A program made the translations under genes and the position numbers. This document shows, in pieces, positions 42,240 through 49,560 of a stretch of 64,000 nucleotides of DNA. Source of the DNA: Curvibacter sp. GWA2_64_110 (GTDB taxonomy: Bacteria; Pseudomonadota; Gammaproteobacteria; Burkholderiales; Burkholderiaceae_C); the NCBI GenBank assembly GCA_001797315.1, contig MGPC01000031.1, positions 62,001 through 126,000 of the forward strand. The letters run 5' to 3'. The notes under the pieces were generated by a model, which saw nothing but the letters and a program-made list of their open reading frames with translations, was not told the DNA's origin and made no database searches. Position 1 is the first letter of the stretch. Each line of letters begins with the position of its first letter.

Positions 42240-42787
42240 GCTGCACCTCCCAGGAAAGGATGACGGCGGCCGAAGCGGCGACGCAGGCCCCAGACGCTCA
42301 GGGCCAGAATCAAGAGAGCCAAGCCGGCGTAAAGCAGCCAAGCGAGGAGCCCGGTCTGAGCATGGCTGTGTTCGTCCTCATGCAAATCCAGCTCGCCTGC
42401 CAGCAGATCGGTCTCGCGAGCGGTGACTACAGTGACCATGACGGCATGCTGTCCGGGAGGAAGTTCCTGGGCCAGGCTGACGACAAACTCACCGACGCCC
42501 TGGGCCTGCATGGGAATCTTCTGCCCGGCCAGTTCGAGTTCCAGACGCGCGTCGGGTACCGGGCTGTTGTCGGCACTTTGGTCCAGGTACAGCGTGAGCT
42601 GCTTACCCTGCAGGATGCCCACCAGCTCGAAGCTCTCGGACACCGCCGTAAAACGCGGTGAGGCAGCGCCTTCGGTCATGGCGGGGGTATCGCCGTGGTC
42701 GTGGCCGGGGCCAGCCCAGCTGGATGGGGTGAGGCTCAGTGTGAGGACTGTGAGGCCCAGGGCGAGAAGTTGTTGAAATCGTTTCAT
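42236..42787 (-). CDS. His-rich cation-efflux accessory membrane protein
   Basis: This 183-aa protein has a signal peptide, then GPGHDHGDTPAM, a beta domain (FELVGILQGKQLTLYLDQSADNSPV), a second His cluster DLHEDEHSHAQTG and a C-terminal membrane helix (LLAWLLYAGLALLILALSVWGL) with a basic end. The domain resembles the N-terminal extension found in some CzcB-type adaptors, so it may be a split-off adaptor domain. It is coupled to czcB by overlap. A metal-delivery role is inference. Confidence 0.75.
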   Translation of the reverse strand: MKRFQQLLALGLTVLTLSLTPSSWAGPGHDHGDTPAMTEGAASPRFTAVSESFELVGILQGKQLTLYLDQSADNSPVPDARLELELAGQKIPMQAQGVGEFVVSLAQELPPGQHAVMVTVVTARETDLLAGELDLHEDEHSHAQTGLLAWLLYAGLALLILALSVWGLRRRFGRRHPFLGGAA

Positions 42788-42800
42788 GATGGTTTCCGTT

Positions 42801-44171
42801 TCACGGGGTGTTTTGCTGGGGCAGCAGGCCCACGGCCTGGCGTAGGGCCGAGATGGTGGCGGCAAGTTCGACACGGGCGCGGGCGGCCTGCCGTTCGGCG
42901 GCGATGGCTTCCAGCTCGATGCGCAGGCGTGTGGGCAGATCGGTTTCGCCGGCCTTGAAGGATTTTTCGAAGAACGCGCGTGATTCACGTGCAAGCTGGG
43001 CCCGTCGCTCTGCCGCCGTGAGCTGCGTGCGCGTCGATTCCAGGCGGACCTGGACGCTGTCCAGCGTGGCCTGGATGCGGCCCTGTTCCAGGGCGAGTTG
43101 CGTTTCGGCTTCAATGGCCTGGGCCTGGGCGGACGAAATGCTGGCGCGATTGCGGCTGTCCGAACCGAAGGGAATGCGTACGCCGACGGTGACACTTTGC
43201 TGGTAGCTGTCACCGAAGGCACCGCGATCGCGGCCAGTGGCCAGCATCAGCTCAGGCGTGCCCCGTGTCCTGGCCTGAGCCAGTTCAGCGGATCGGCGAG
43301 CGATCTCGGCGCGGTTGAGCAGCTCTATCACAGCGGGGTGGCGATCGCCCAGGGCGCTGGCATCCCGCACAAACTCTGGCGCAGGCTCGGTCAGCAAGGC
43401 CTCGGGCTGGGCGGTAGCGTCTGCGGGCAAGGTCAAACCGCTCAGAGCGCGCAGACGCTGACCAGCCGCTGCCAACGCACTGGCGGCCTCGGCCAGCTCG
43501 GCTTCCGCACCGGCTTGCGCACCTTCGGCCTGATGCTGGTCTGCACGGGCCAGATCACCGGCTCTCACACGCCTGCTGACATCGGCCGTTAGTTGCTGGG
43601 CATTGAGCAGTCGCTCACGCGCCAACACAAATCCAATCCGGGCCAATTGCCACGACCAGTAGGCTTCACGCACCTCGGCAGCCGTCTGCAACTGCGCCAG
43701 CAGGGTGCTGCTTGCCGTGGCACGTTGTTCGGCTTCCGCGACCGCCATGCTGCGGGACCGCTCGTTCGGCAGCCACAGCGGGATGGCGACACCCGCCGTG
43801 TACTCACGACGACCCAGGTTATTGTTCATCTGGTCGGTCTGGCCCGACAGCTCCAGGGCGACGGGCTCCGCCGTCCAGCTGGCCGCAGCTTCCTTGCGCG
43901 CGGCGGCAGCATCCTGGCGAGCCCGCAGCGACCTGGCTTCAGGCTGGCGCTGCCAGGCGGCATCAAACACTTCGGTCAGTGTGAGGACCGGGGTGTTGGT
44001 TGATGCCGTCGGTGGCGCCGGACGAAAACCGGGTTGTGGCGTAGGCGCAGAGCTGGGGGCCTGGGCAGGACCGGGGATGGCTGGCGGCGGCTTGAGCTGA
44101 GCCCAGGCACTGCCGACGCCCCAGCTCAGCAAGGCCAGTGCAATGCAAAAAATACGTTCGATTCGCGGCAT
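42801..44171 (-). CDS. czcC: outer-membrane efflux channel, CzcC/TolC family
   Basis: This 456-aa protein has a signal peptide (IERIFCIALALLSWGVGSAWA), a Pro-rich linker (PPPAIPGPAQAPSSAPTPQP) and two outer-membrane efflux repeats with long helices (LTLTEVFDAAWQRQPEARSL; HPAVIELLNRAEIARRSAEL). It supplies the exit duct of the RND pump. I start at ATG 44171 (MPRIERIF); the frame continues upstream without a plausible start. The gap of 127 bp to czcI contains a hairpin. Confidence 0.9.
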   Translation of the reverse strand: MPRIERIFCIALALLSWGVGSAWAQLKPPPAIPGPAQAPSSAPTPQPGFRPAPPTASTNTPVLTLTEVFDAAWQRQPEARSLRARQDAAAARKEAAASWTAEPVALELSGQTDQMNNNLGRREYTAGVAIPLWLPNERSRSMAVAEAEQRATASSTLLAQLQTAAEVREAYWSWQLARIGFVLARERLLNAQQLTADVSRRVRAGDLARADQHQAEGAQAGAEAELAEAASALAAAGQRLRALSGLTLPADATAQPEALLTEPAPEFVRDASALGDRHPAVIELLNRAEIARRSAELAQARTRGTPELMLATGRDRGAFGDSYQQSVTVGVRIPFGSDSRNRASISSAQAQAIEAETQLALEQGRIQATLDSVQVRLESTRTQLTAAERRAQLARESRAFFEKSFKAGETDLPTRLRIELEAIAAERQAARARVELAATISALRQAVGLLPQQNTP

Positions 44172-44288
44172 GCGATTCTCCAATGTGTGAAAGACATCTG
44201 GGGAATCAGCGAGGTGCGATCCTGGGATCGCGACAGACAGACCTGGCGCATCAGCGATGCGCTGGGTCAGAGAGGGGCAGAAGTGCCT

Positions 44289-44309
44289 ACCTCGCCGATC
44301 AGGCGAGGT
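44289..44309. promoter_or_regulatory. hairpin at the czcI stop
   Basis: The perfect 8-bp stem ACCTCGCC / GGCGAGGT with loop GATCA contains the czcI stop codon. It may adjust expression between czcI and the CzcCBA genes; no U tract is seen. Confidence 0.5.
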
Positions 44310-44652
44310 GAGCCCAGTTGGGCCGTTCAGGCAAGGTGGGTGGCGGGGAGGAAAGCAGGGCCTGCTCCCCGCCATGCATGTCGGCCGCCGAGTACAGCAC
44401 AGGCATCACCTGGGAGGCATGCAAGGCCGTTGCACAGCCTGCATGGCAGACCGGACAATCGGCATCAACCGCCCCCAGAGTCTTGGGGCCGCTGTCGTCT
44501 TTGGGCGTCTCATCCGCGTGGTGCTGATGCTCGTGATGACCGAAGTGCTGGGCCGCCGCACCCGTTTCGTGCTGGCAATACACGCTCACTGCCGCCCAGC
44601 TGAGTTGCAGCGGGAGCAGGGCCAGCAGAAGGATGGGGAGCCAGCGGCGCAT
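44299..44652 (-). CDS. czcI: CzcI-like metal resistance protein
   Basis: This 117-aa exported protein starts MRRWLPILLLALLPLQLSWA, then VYCQHETGAAAQHFGHHEHQ and a Cys motif DCPVCHAGCATALH. This combination closely matches CzcI of Cupriavidus-type czc operons, thought to act in the periplasm in metal-dependent control. It precedes czcC as in those operons. An alternative ATG is three codons upstream (44661). It follows the transglutaminase-like gene by 10 bp. Confidence 0.85.
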   Translation of the reverse strand: MRRWLPILLLALLPLQLSWAAVSVYCQHETGAAAQHFGHHEHQHHADETPKDDSGPKTLGAVDADCPVCHAGCATALHASQVMPVLYSAADMHGGEQALLSSPPPTLPERPNWAHLA

Positions 44653-44662
44653 GGACGGCATT

Positions 44663-45457
44663 CTAGCGGGCTTGGCCGAAACCTTGAACAGACCCTTTGG
44701 AGTCCTGGGTAAGCACAGAGGCGGGCCGCTTGAGTTTCGAGCGCATCCGGACAACATTGCGGTTCATCTGATGCCGGATGACGTTGATGAAAAACCATTT
44801 CTTCCAGCCCGAGACGTTGGTGCCATGCACCCGATAGAAATCATCCGGGTTTTCATAGACGCCCAGGTCCTGGTTGATGCCTTCGCTCTGGATGTAGGTG
44901 TCGGTTCCGCGCCATGACACCGGCGGGGCCGCCAGGTTGCGCACGGCTACGCCGTAACCACAGAACGGGCGCGCTCCCGGGAATTGCTGCTGGAGAGCGC
45001 TCAGGTAGTCCTGGTCCAGTATGAAGCCCTCCAGATTGACCCAGCGGCCCTGGTACGAGACTTCAACCCAACTGTGGATGATGGAACGCGGTGCCAGCAG
45101 GTAGCCAAGCCCGGTGATAGCGCCTTTCTGCAGGCGCTTGTTGATCGTGAAGCCGTGGAAGCGGCAGGAAATGCCCGTGGCCCTCAGCAAGGCCATCAGC
45201 AGGGTGGCCTTGGTATTGCACTGCCCCAGGCCATCAGCCAGCACCTGTGACGCGGGCAAGTCGTCAGTGACGTTGTAGCCGAAGGCAATGTCGTTGCGCA
45301 CGAAATCGTAGATGGCGCCAATGCGTTCGTACTCTGACAACCCGTTCCAGCCACGCTCGGCGATCAGACGCTGCAGGCTGGGGTGCTGGTAATCGAGGAG
45401 TTCCGTGCTGAGGTGGGAGCCGGAGACCGTGGTGGTGGAGTTGTTGCTTTTTTCCAT
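44663..45457 (-). CDS. transglutaminase-like domain protein in the metal operon
   Basis: This 264-aa protein has a transglutaminase-like core: LGQCNTKATLLMALLRATGI with the Cys nucleophile, SIIHSWVEVSYQGRWVNLEGF with the His, and a likely acidic third residue there. There is no signal peptide, so it is probably cytoplasmic. It lies 12 bp after the P-type ATPase gene and 10 bp before czcI, hence firmly inside the operon. Its substrate and role in metal resistance are unknown; similar genes are annotated beside Cd/Zn ATPases in other betaproteobacteria, as far as I recall. Confidence 0.8.
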   Translation of the reverse strand: MEKSNNSTTTVSGSHLSTELLDYQHPSLQRLIAERGWNGLSEYERIGAIYDFVRNDIAFGYNVTDDLPASQVLADGLGQCNTKATLLMALLRATGISCRFHGFTINKRLQKGAITGLGYLLAPRSIIHSWVEVSYQGRWVNLEGFILDQDYLSALQQQFPGARPFCGYGVAVRNLAAPPVSWRGTDTYIQSEGINQDLGVYENPDDFYRVHGTNVSGWKKWFFINVIRHQMNRNVVRMRSKLKRPASVLTQDSKGSVQGFGQAR

Positions 45458-45469
45458 ATCGTGCTTTCT

Positions 45470-47683
45470 TCAGGTCTTGATCTTGAGCAGGCGCAGGCCA
45501 TTGAACACCACGATCAGGCTCGCGCCCATATCAGCGAACACGGCCATCCACATGGTGGCGCCGCCGATGATGGAGAGCACCAGGAACACTGACTTGATGC
45601 CCAGGGCCAGAACGATGTTCTGCCACAGCACGGCCCGCGTGCGCCGTGACAAGCGGATCAGTTCGGGAATGCGGCGCAAGTCGTCGTTCATGATGACCAC
45701 ATCAGCCGCCTCCATGGCCGTGTCCGTGCCGGCTGCGCCCATGGCGATGCCAATGTCGGAGCGTGCCAGGGCCGGTGCATCGTTGATGCCGTCGCCTGTC
45801 ATCGCGGTGGTGCCGTATCGGCCTTGCATGTCCTCGATGGCTGTCAACTTGTCCTCGGGCAGCAGATTGCCGCGAGCATCGTCGATGCCAGCCTGCCGGG
45901 CGATGGTCTGCGCGGTGGCCGGGTTGTCGCCCGTCAACATCACCGAGCGAACTCCCAGGGCATGAAGCTCAGCCAGAGCCTCGCGTGAACTCTCCTTGAT
46001 GGTGTCGGCCACGGCAAAGATCGCCAGCACCTGGCTGTCCATGGCCAGCAGCGTCACGGTGCGACCTTGAGCCTCATGCTCAGCCAGGCGTGCTTCAATG
46101 GCCGGGCTGCACAGGCCCCGCTCTTCAATCAGGCGATGGTTGCCCAGGATCAGCGTCTGCCCGTCGCTGAGGGCTTGTATGCCCCGGCCAGGCAAGGCCG
46201 TGAACTGCTCCAGTTGTCCAATGCTCCGATCCAGACCTTGCGCGATGGCCTTGGACACGGGGTGATCCGAGTGGCCCGCCAAGGCACCCGCCCAACGCAA
46301 CACCTCTGCCTGCGGTATCGGCGAGGGCTGCACCTCGGTTGCCACCAGTTTGGGCTTGCCCTCTGTGATGGTGCCGGTCTTGTCCAGAGCGATGACCTTG
46401 ATCTTGTGGGCGCCTTCCAGGTAGACCCCGCCTTTGATGAGGATGCCACGTCGCGCCGCTGCAGCAAGGCCGCTGACCACCGTGACCGGCGTGGCAATCA
46501 CCAGGGCGCAGGGGCAGGCGATGACGAGCAGAACCAGGGCCTTGTAGAGGGCCTCCATCCAACCGATGCCCATGAGCCAGGGGGTCAACAACGCCACGGC
46601 CACAGCAAGCGCAAACACTGCCGGGGTGTAGATGGCGGCGAAGCGGTCCACAAACTGTTGAGTCGGCGCGCGGCTGCCCTGAGCCTGTTCCACAGCCTGG
46701 ATGATCCGGGCCAGCGTGGTGTTGCTGGCGGCAGCGGTCACGCGCATTTCGAGCGCGCCGGTGCCGTTGATGGTGCCTGCGAAGACCAGGTCACTCACAG
46801 CCTTGTCGATGGGCATGCTCTCGCCGGTCACGGGTGCCTGATTGACCGCGCTGTTGCCGGAGGTGATCATGCCGTCGAGCGGGATGCGTGCGCCAGGTTT
46901 GACCCGCACGATGGCATTCAGTGCCACATCAGCCGCAGCCACCTCCTTCCATTCGCCATCGGGCTGTTTGACCTCAGCCGTATCCGGCGTGAGATCCAGC
47001 AGGCTCTTGATCGCATTGCGCGCCCGGTCCACGGCCCGCGCCTCGATGAGTTCAGCAATAGCGTAGAGAGCCATCACCATGGCCGCTTCGGGCCACTGGC
47101 CGATCAGGAAGGCGCCTGTCACAGCCACCGTCATCAGGGCGCTGATGTTCAGCCGCCCCTGCCGCAGCGCGGTAAAGCCCTTGCGGTAGGTTGAAAAGCC
47201 GGCCAACCAGATGGCCGCCGCAGCCAGTGCCATGCCGGCCCCTTTGTAGAAAGCGGTCTCCGGCGCAAAAAAGTCCAGCAGCTCAGCGGCGATGGCCAGC
47301 AGCAGGGAAGCGCCCAAACGCCCCAGCCCCTCGGCCATGGGGGTGTGCTTATCAGCCTGCTCTAACGGTTTTACGGGCTGGGGATCAAAGCCGGCCTGGC
47401 GGATGGCGTCCAGGGCGCGCTGCAGGACTTCTGCAGGGGCATCGATGCGCAGGGTGCGCGCCGACAGCTGGAAGCCAAGGCCTCGCACGCCGCCGATGCC
47501 TGCCAGCGCATGTCGGATCTCGCTTTCCTCGGATGCGCAATCCATGGTCGGAATGCGGAAAACCGTGCCGGAGGTGCCGGGCGGTCCACCCTCGATGCGT
47601 ACGGGAGCGGACGGGCTGCTGCAGCCGCTATCGCAAGCGCATCCGAGATCCTTGCCCGGCACTGAGGTGTTCTGTCGTTGCAT
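45470..47683 (-). CDS. cadA: Cd/Zn/Pb-exporting P1B-type ATPase
   Basis: This 737-aa ATPase pumps divalent soft metals out of the cytoplasm. The N-terminus has CACDSGC and one HMA-like domain with MDCASEE, the Zn/Cd/Pb type. CPC at 390-392 (ACPCALVIATP) is the membrane metal site, DKTGT has phospho-Asp434, and GHSDHPVSKAI is the P1B His-Pro motif; TGDGINDAPAL closes the ATP site. It is the first gene of the leftward metal operon, behind a MerR-type promoter. The motifs fit ZntA/CadA/PbrA and do not distinguish Cd from Pb or Zn. Confidence 0.94.
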   Translation of the reverse strand: MQRQNTSVPGKDLGCACDSGCSSPSAPVRIEGGPPGTSGTVFRIPTMDCASEESEIRHALAGIGGVRGLGFQLSARTLRIDAPAEVLQRALDAIRQAGFDPQPVKPLEQADKHTPMAEGLGRLGASLLLAIAAELLDFFAPETAFYKGAGMALAAAAIWLAGFSTYRKGFTALRQGRLNISALMTVAVTGAFLIGQWPEAAMVMALYAIAELIEARAVDRARNAIKSLLDLTPDTAEVKQPDGEWKEVAAADVALNAIVRVKPGARIPLDGMITSGNSAVNQAPVTGESMPIDKAVSDLVFAGTINGTGALEMRVTAAASNTTLARIIQAVEQAQGSRAPTQQFVDRFAAIYTPAVFALAVAVALLTPWLMGIGWMEALYKALVLLVIACPCALVIATPVTVVSGLAAAARRGILIKGGVYLEGAHKIKVIALDKTGTITEGKPKLVATEVQPSPIPQAEVLRWAGALAGHSDHPVSKAIAQGLDRSIGQLEQFTALPGRGIQALSDGQTLILGNHRLIEERGLCSPAIEARLAEHEAQGRTVTLLAMDSQVLAIFAVADTIKESSREALAELHALGVRSVMLTGDNPATAQTIARQAGIDDARGNLLPEDKLTAIEDMQGRYGTTAMTGDGINDAPALARSDIGIAMGAAGTDTAMEAADVVIMNDDLRRIPELIRLSRRTRAVLWQNIVLALGIKSVFLVLSIIGGATMWMAVFADMGASLIVVFNGLRLLKIKT

Positions 47684-47704
47684 TTCTACTCCTTGTTGAA
47701 CGGA

Positions 47705-47735
47705 ATTAGAAACCCTATAGCGGCTACAGAGTCAA
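47705..47735 (-). promoter_or_regulatory. MerR-type promoter and operator of the metal operon
   Basis: On the minus strand TTGACT (-35, 47730-47735) and TCTAAT (-10, 47705-47710) are separated by 19 bp, the overlong spacer typical of MerR-activated promoters. The spacer carries a dyad, ACTCTGTAG and CTATAGGGT (7 of 9 paired). The CadR/PbrR-like regulator gene lies 400 bp away. Confidence 0.9.
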
Positions 47736-47777
47736 GCCGCTAAGATGCAATAACCCTGACACCCTATCCGCCTTGCC

Positions 47778-48119
47778 ATGCTTGAAGCCCTGCGCGTCTC
47801 TGTTCTTTTCGTCCTCACCGCCGTGGCGGAGATCGTAGGCTGCTACCTGCCCTGGCTGGTGCTGGTCCAGGGACGCACCCCATGGCTGCTGTTGCCAGCG
47901 GCGTTGGCCTTGGCGTTTTTTGCCTGGCTGCTCACGCTTCATCCACAGGCCGCCGGTCGCACCTATGCGGCTTATGGTGGTGTCTATGTGGTGGTGGCGC
48001 TGCTGTGGCTCTGGCGTGTGGATGGTGTCGCACCCACACGCTGGGACATTTTGGGGGGTACCATTTGCCTGCTGGGCATGGCCCTGATTGCTTTCCAGCC
48101 TCGAACGGTTGCAGCCTGA
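47778..48119 (+). CDS. ynfA: YnfA family membrane protein
   Basis: This 113-aa protein has four hydrophobic helices with family signatures [32 protein letters not shown] and [19 protein letters not shown]. YnfA proteins (UPF0060) resemble small multidrug resistance transporters, but the substrate is unsettled. It is divergent from the P-type ATPase and directly precedes cadR (14 bp). Confidence 0.93.
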   Translation: MLEALRVSVLFVLTAVAEIVGCYLPWLVLVQGRTPWLLLPAALALAFFAWLLTLHPQAAGRTYAAYGGVYVVVALLWLWRVDGVAPTRWDILGGTICLLGMALIAFQPRTVAA

Positions 48120-48133
48120 CCCGGGAGACGTAC

Positions 48134-48604
48134 ATGATGAAGATCGGTGATCTGTCCAAACGGACCCAGACCCAGGTCGAGACCATTCGGTACTACGAGC
48201 ATGAAGGTCTGCTCCCCGAGCCGGAGCGTACGGAAAGCAACTACAGAATCTATGGTGAGGTCCATGCCGAAAGGCTGGCCTTCATCCGCCATTGCCGCAG
48301 TCTGGACATGACGCTGGATGAAATTCGGCAGTTGCTGCGCTTCAAGGACGACCCCGCATCGGACTGCGGTGACGTTAATGAGCTTCTGGATGCTCACATG
48401 GGTCATGTGGCTGACCGGATCCGGGAACTGCGTGCTCTGGAGAAACAGCTCAAGAGCCTGCGTGAGCGTTGCTGCGATGCTCAGCTTGCCGCAAACTGCG
48501 GAATTCTCGGTGAGTTGTCTAGGCCGACCGACGATAAAGATTCGAAAGACTCTCCAAAGAGTCACGTCCGCAAATCTCACCTTGCCGTTGCGGGAAAAGG
48601 TTGA
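48134..48604 (+). CDS. cadR: CadR/PbrR-type MerR family regulator
   Basis: This 156-aa MerR-family metal sensor has the DNA-binding part MKIGDLSKRTQTQVETIRYY and EGLLPEPERTESNYRIY. The Cys residues expected in the Cd/Pb group are present: Cys78 in DPASDCGDVNELLD, Cys113/114 and Cys122 in RCCDAQLAANCGIL. No His-rich tail. It should activate the cadA promoter at 47705-47735 when it binds metal. The start may be one codon later (48137). Confidence 0.93.
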   Translation: MMKIGDLSKRTQTQVETIRYYEHEGLLPEPERTESNYRIYGEVHAERLAFIRHCRSLDMTLDEIRQLLRFKDDPASDCGDVNELLDAHMGHVADRIRELRALEKQLKSLRERCCDAQLAANCGILGELSRPTDDKDSKDSPKSHVRKSHLAVAGKG

Positions 48605-48885
48605 TTTGCTATCTACCGGCTGGCTGGCTCAATGACCGCATTGGCGCCGAGACCGTGAACTCAGCGCGCGCAGACGACCGGCCGCAACCGCTGCATTGCA
48701 GCCGTTGAGTTGAGATTAAAGAGTCTTAACCCACCAGTGCAGCTAATCCCCGGCCTGCGGCCGGCCCCTCTACACGAGAGGTAAACACCCGTGCTTATCA
48801 ATGGGAAGACAGGACAGCCAAACAACCACTACGGCCTGCGACCTACATGGGCTGCTCCCATTGAAAACCTCGGCATGACCGGCGC
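48605..48885. other. gap between cadR and gmtX
   Basis: No gene is seen in these 281 bp. It contains hairpins CCGGCC / GGCCGG and CCTCT / AGAGG near 48750-48783 and a distant inverted pair CAATGGGA (48799-48806) / TCCCATTG (48856-48863). These may end the converging cadR and gmtX transcripts. Confidence 0.45.
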
Positions 48886-49560
48886 TCACTCAATATCCCC
48901 CGAACCAGTGATCTGCTTTGCCTTACCGTCAACACCAATGATTTTGCGGATCGCCGTCACATAGCCTGGCTTGTATATTGCGCGCTTGGCGTCGTTGAAT
49001 ACGCGACCCTCTGCATCTGTCGTCCAGCCCTCGTCTTTAAGCAAACGGTCGCTCACCGCATGACGCAAGGCTTCGATTTCGGTGGAATACAGGCCATGGG
49101 ATGCTTGCAGTATTTGGACGACGTCGCGCGGTTCTACAGACTGAGGGCGCATGTCGATCACGCGATTGTCATCGGCCTTGAGCAGGGTGATTTCCCGGCG
49201 CATCTGCCGGTTCTCGGCCAGAATGCCATTCATCATTGATCGCAGTGCCGGATTTTCGATTTTGTCGATCAGCGCGTTGTATGGGTTCTCGCTGACCTGG
49301 CGCACTTTGCGCGTTACGCCGCCCGTGTGCTCCGCCCATGCCTTGATCAGACCCTTGTAGTCATCTCCGGTGGCATTGTGGATCGCGCCCTTGGAGGGAC
49401 CACCCCGATCTGCCGCAATCCGGGCAATGGTTGCCACGGAGAAGTCCTTGCTGCCGCGCTCATACTGCTCCCGGCAGACTTCGTGGATCAGGTCGAGCGT
49501 ATTTTGTTTGCGCGGCGTTGCGGTTTTCTTGAGCTGTTCGAGCAGGTCATCAGGATGCAT
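48886..49560 (-). CDS. gmtX: Gamma-Mobile-Trio protein GmtX
   Basis: This 224-aa protein starts HPDDLLEQLKKTATPRKQNT and continues SVATIARIAADRGGPSKGAIHN, a helix-turn-helix-like segment, then a coiled coil (MMNGILAENRQMRREITLLK). I recognise it as GmtX from the order and these segments. Its role in transfer is not known. It overlaps the end of gmtZ by 11 bp. It is the last of the three coupled genes. Confidence 0.8.
   Translation of the reverse strand: MHPDDLLEQLKKTATPRKQNTLDLIHEVCREQYERGSKDFSVATIARIAADRGGPSKGAIHNATGDDYKGLIKAWAEHTGGVTRKVRQVSENPYNALIDKIENPALRSMMNGILAENRQMRREITLLKADDNRVIDMRPQSVEPRDVVQILQASHGLYSTEIEALRHAVSDRLLKDEGWTTDAEGRVFNDAKRAIYKPGYVTAIRKIIGVDGKAKQITGSGDIE

Noticed and set aside
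42788-43222. N-terminal extension of the His-rich protein upstream of czcB
   Set aside because: It overlaps czcC in another frame, and a good signal peptide begins at 42787.
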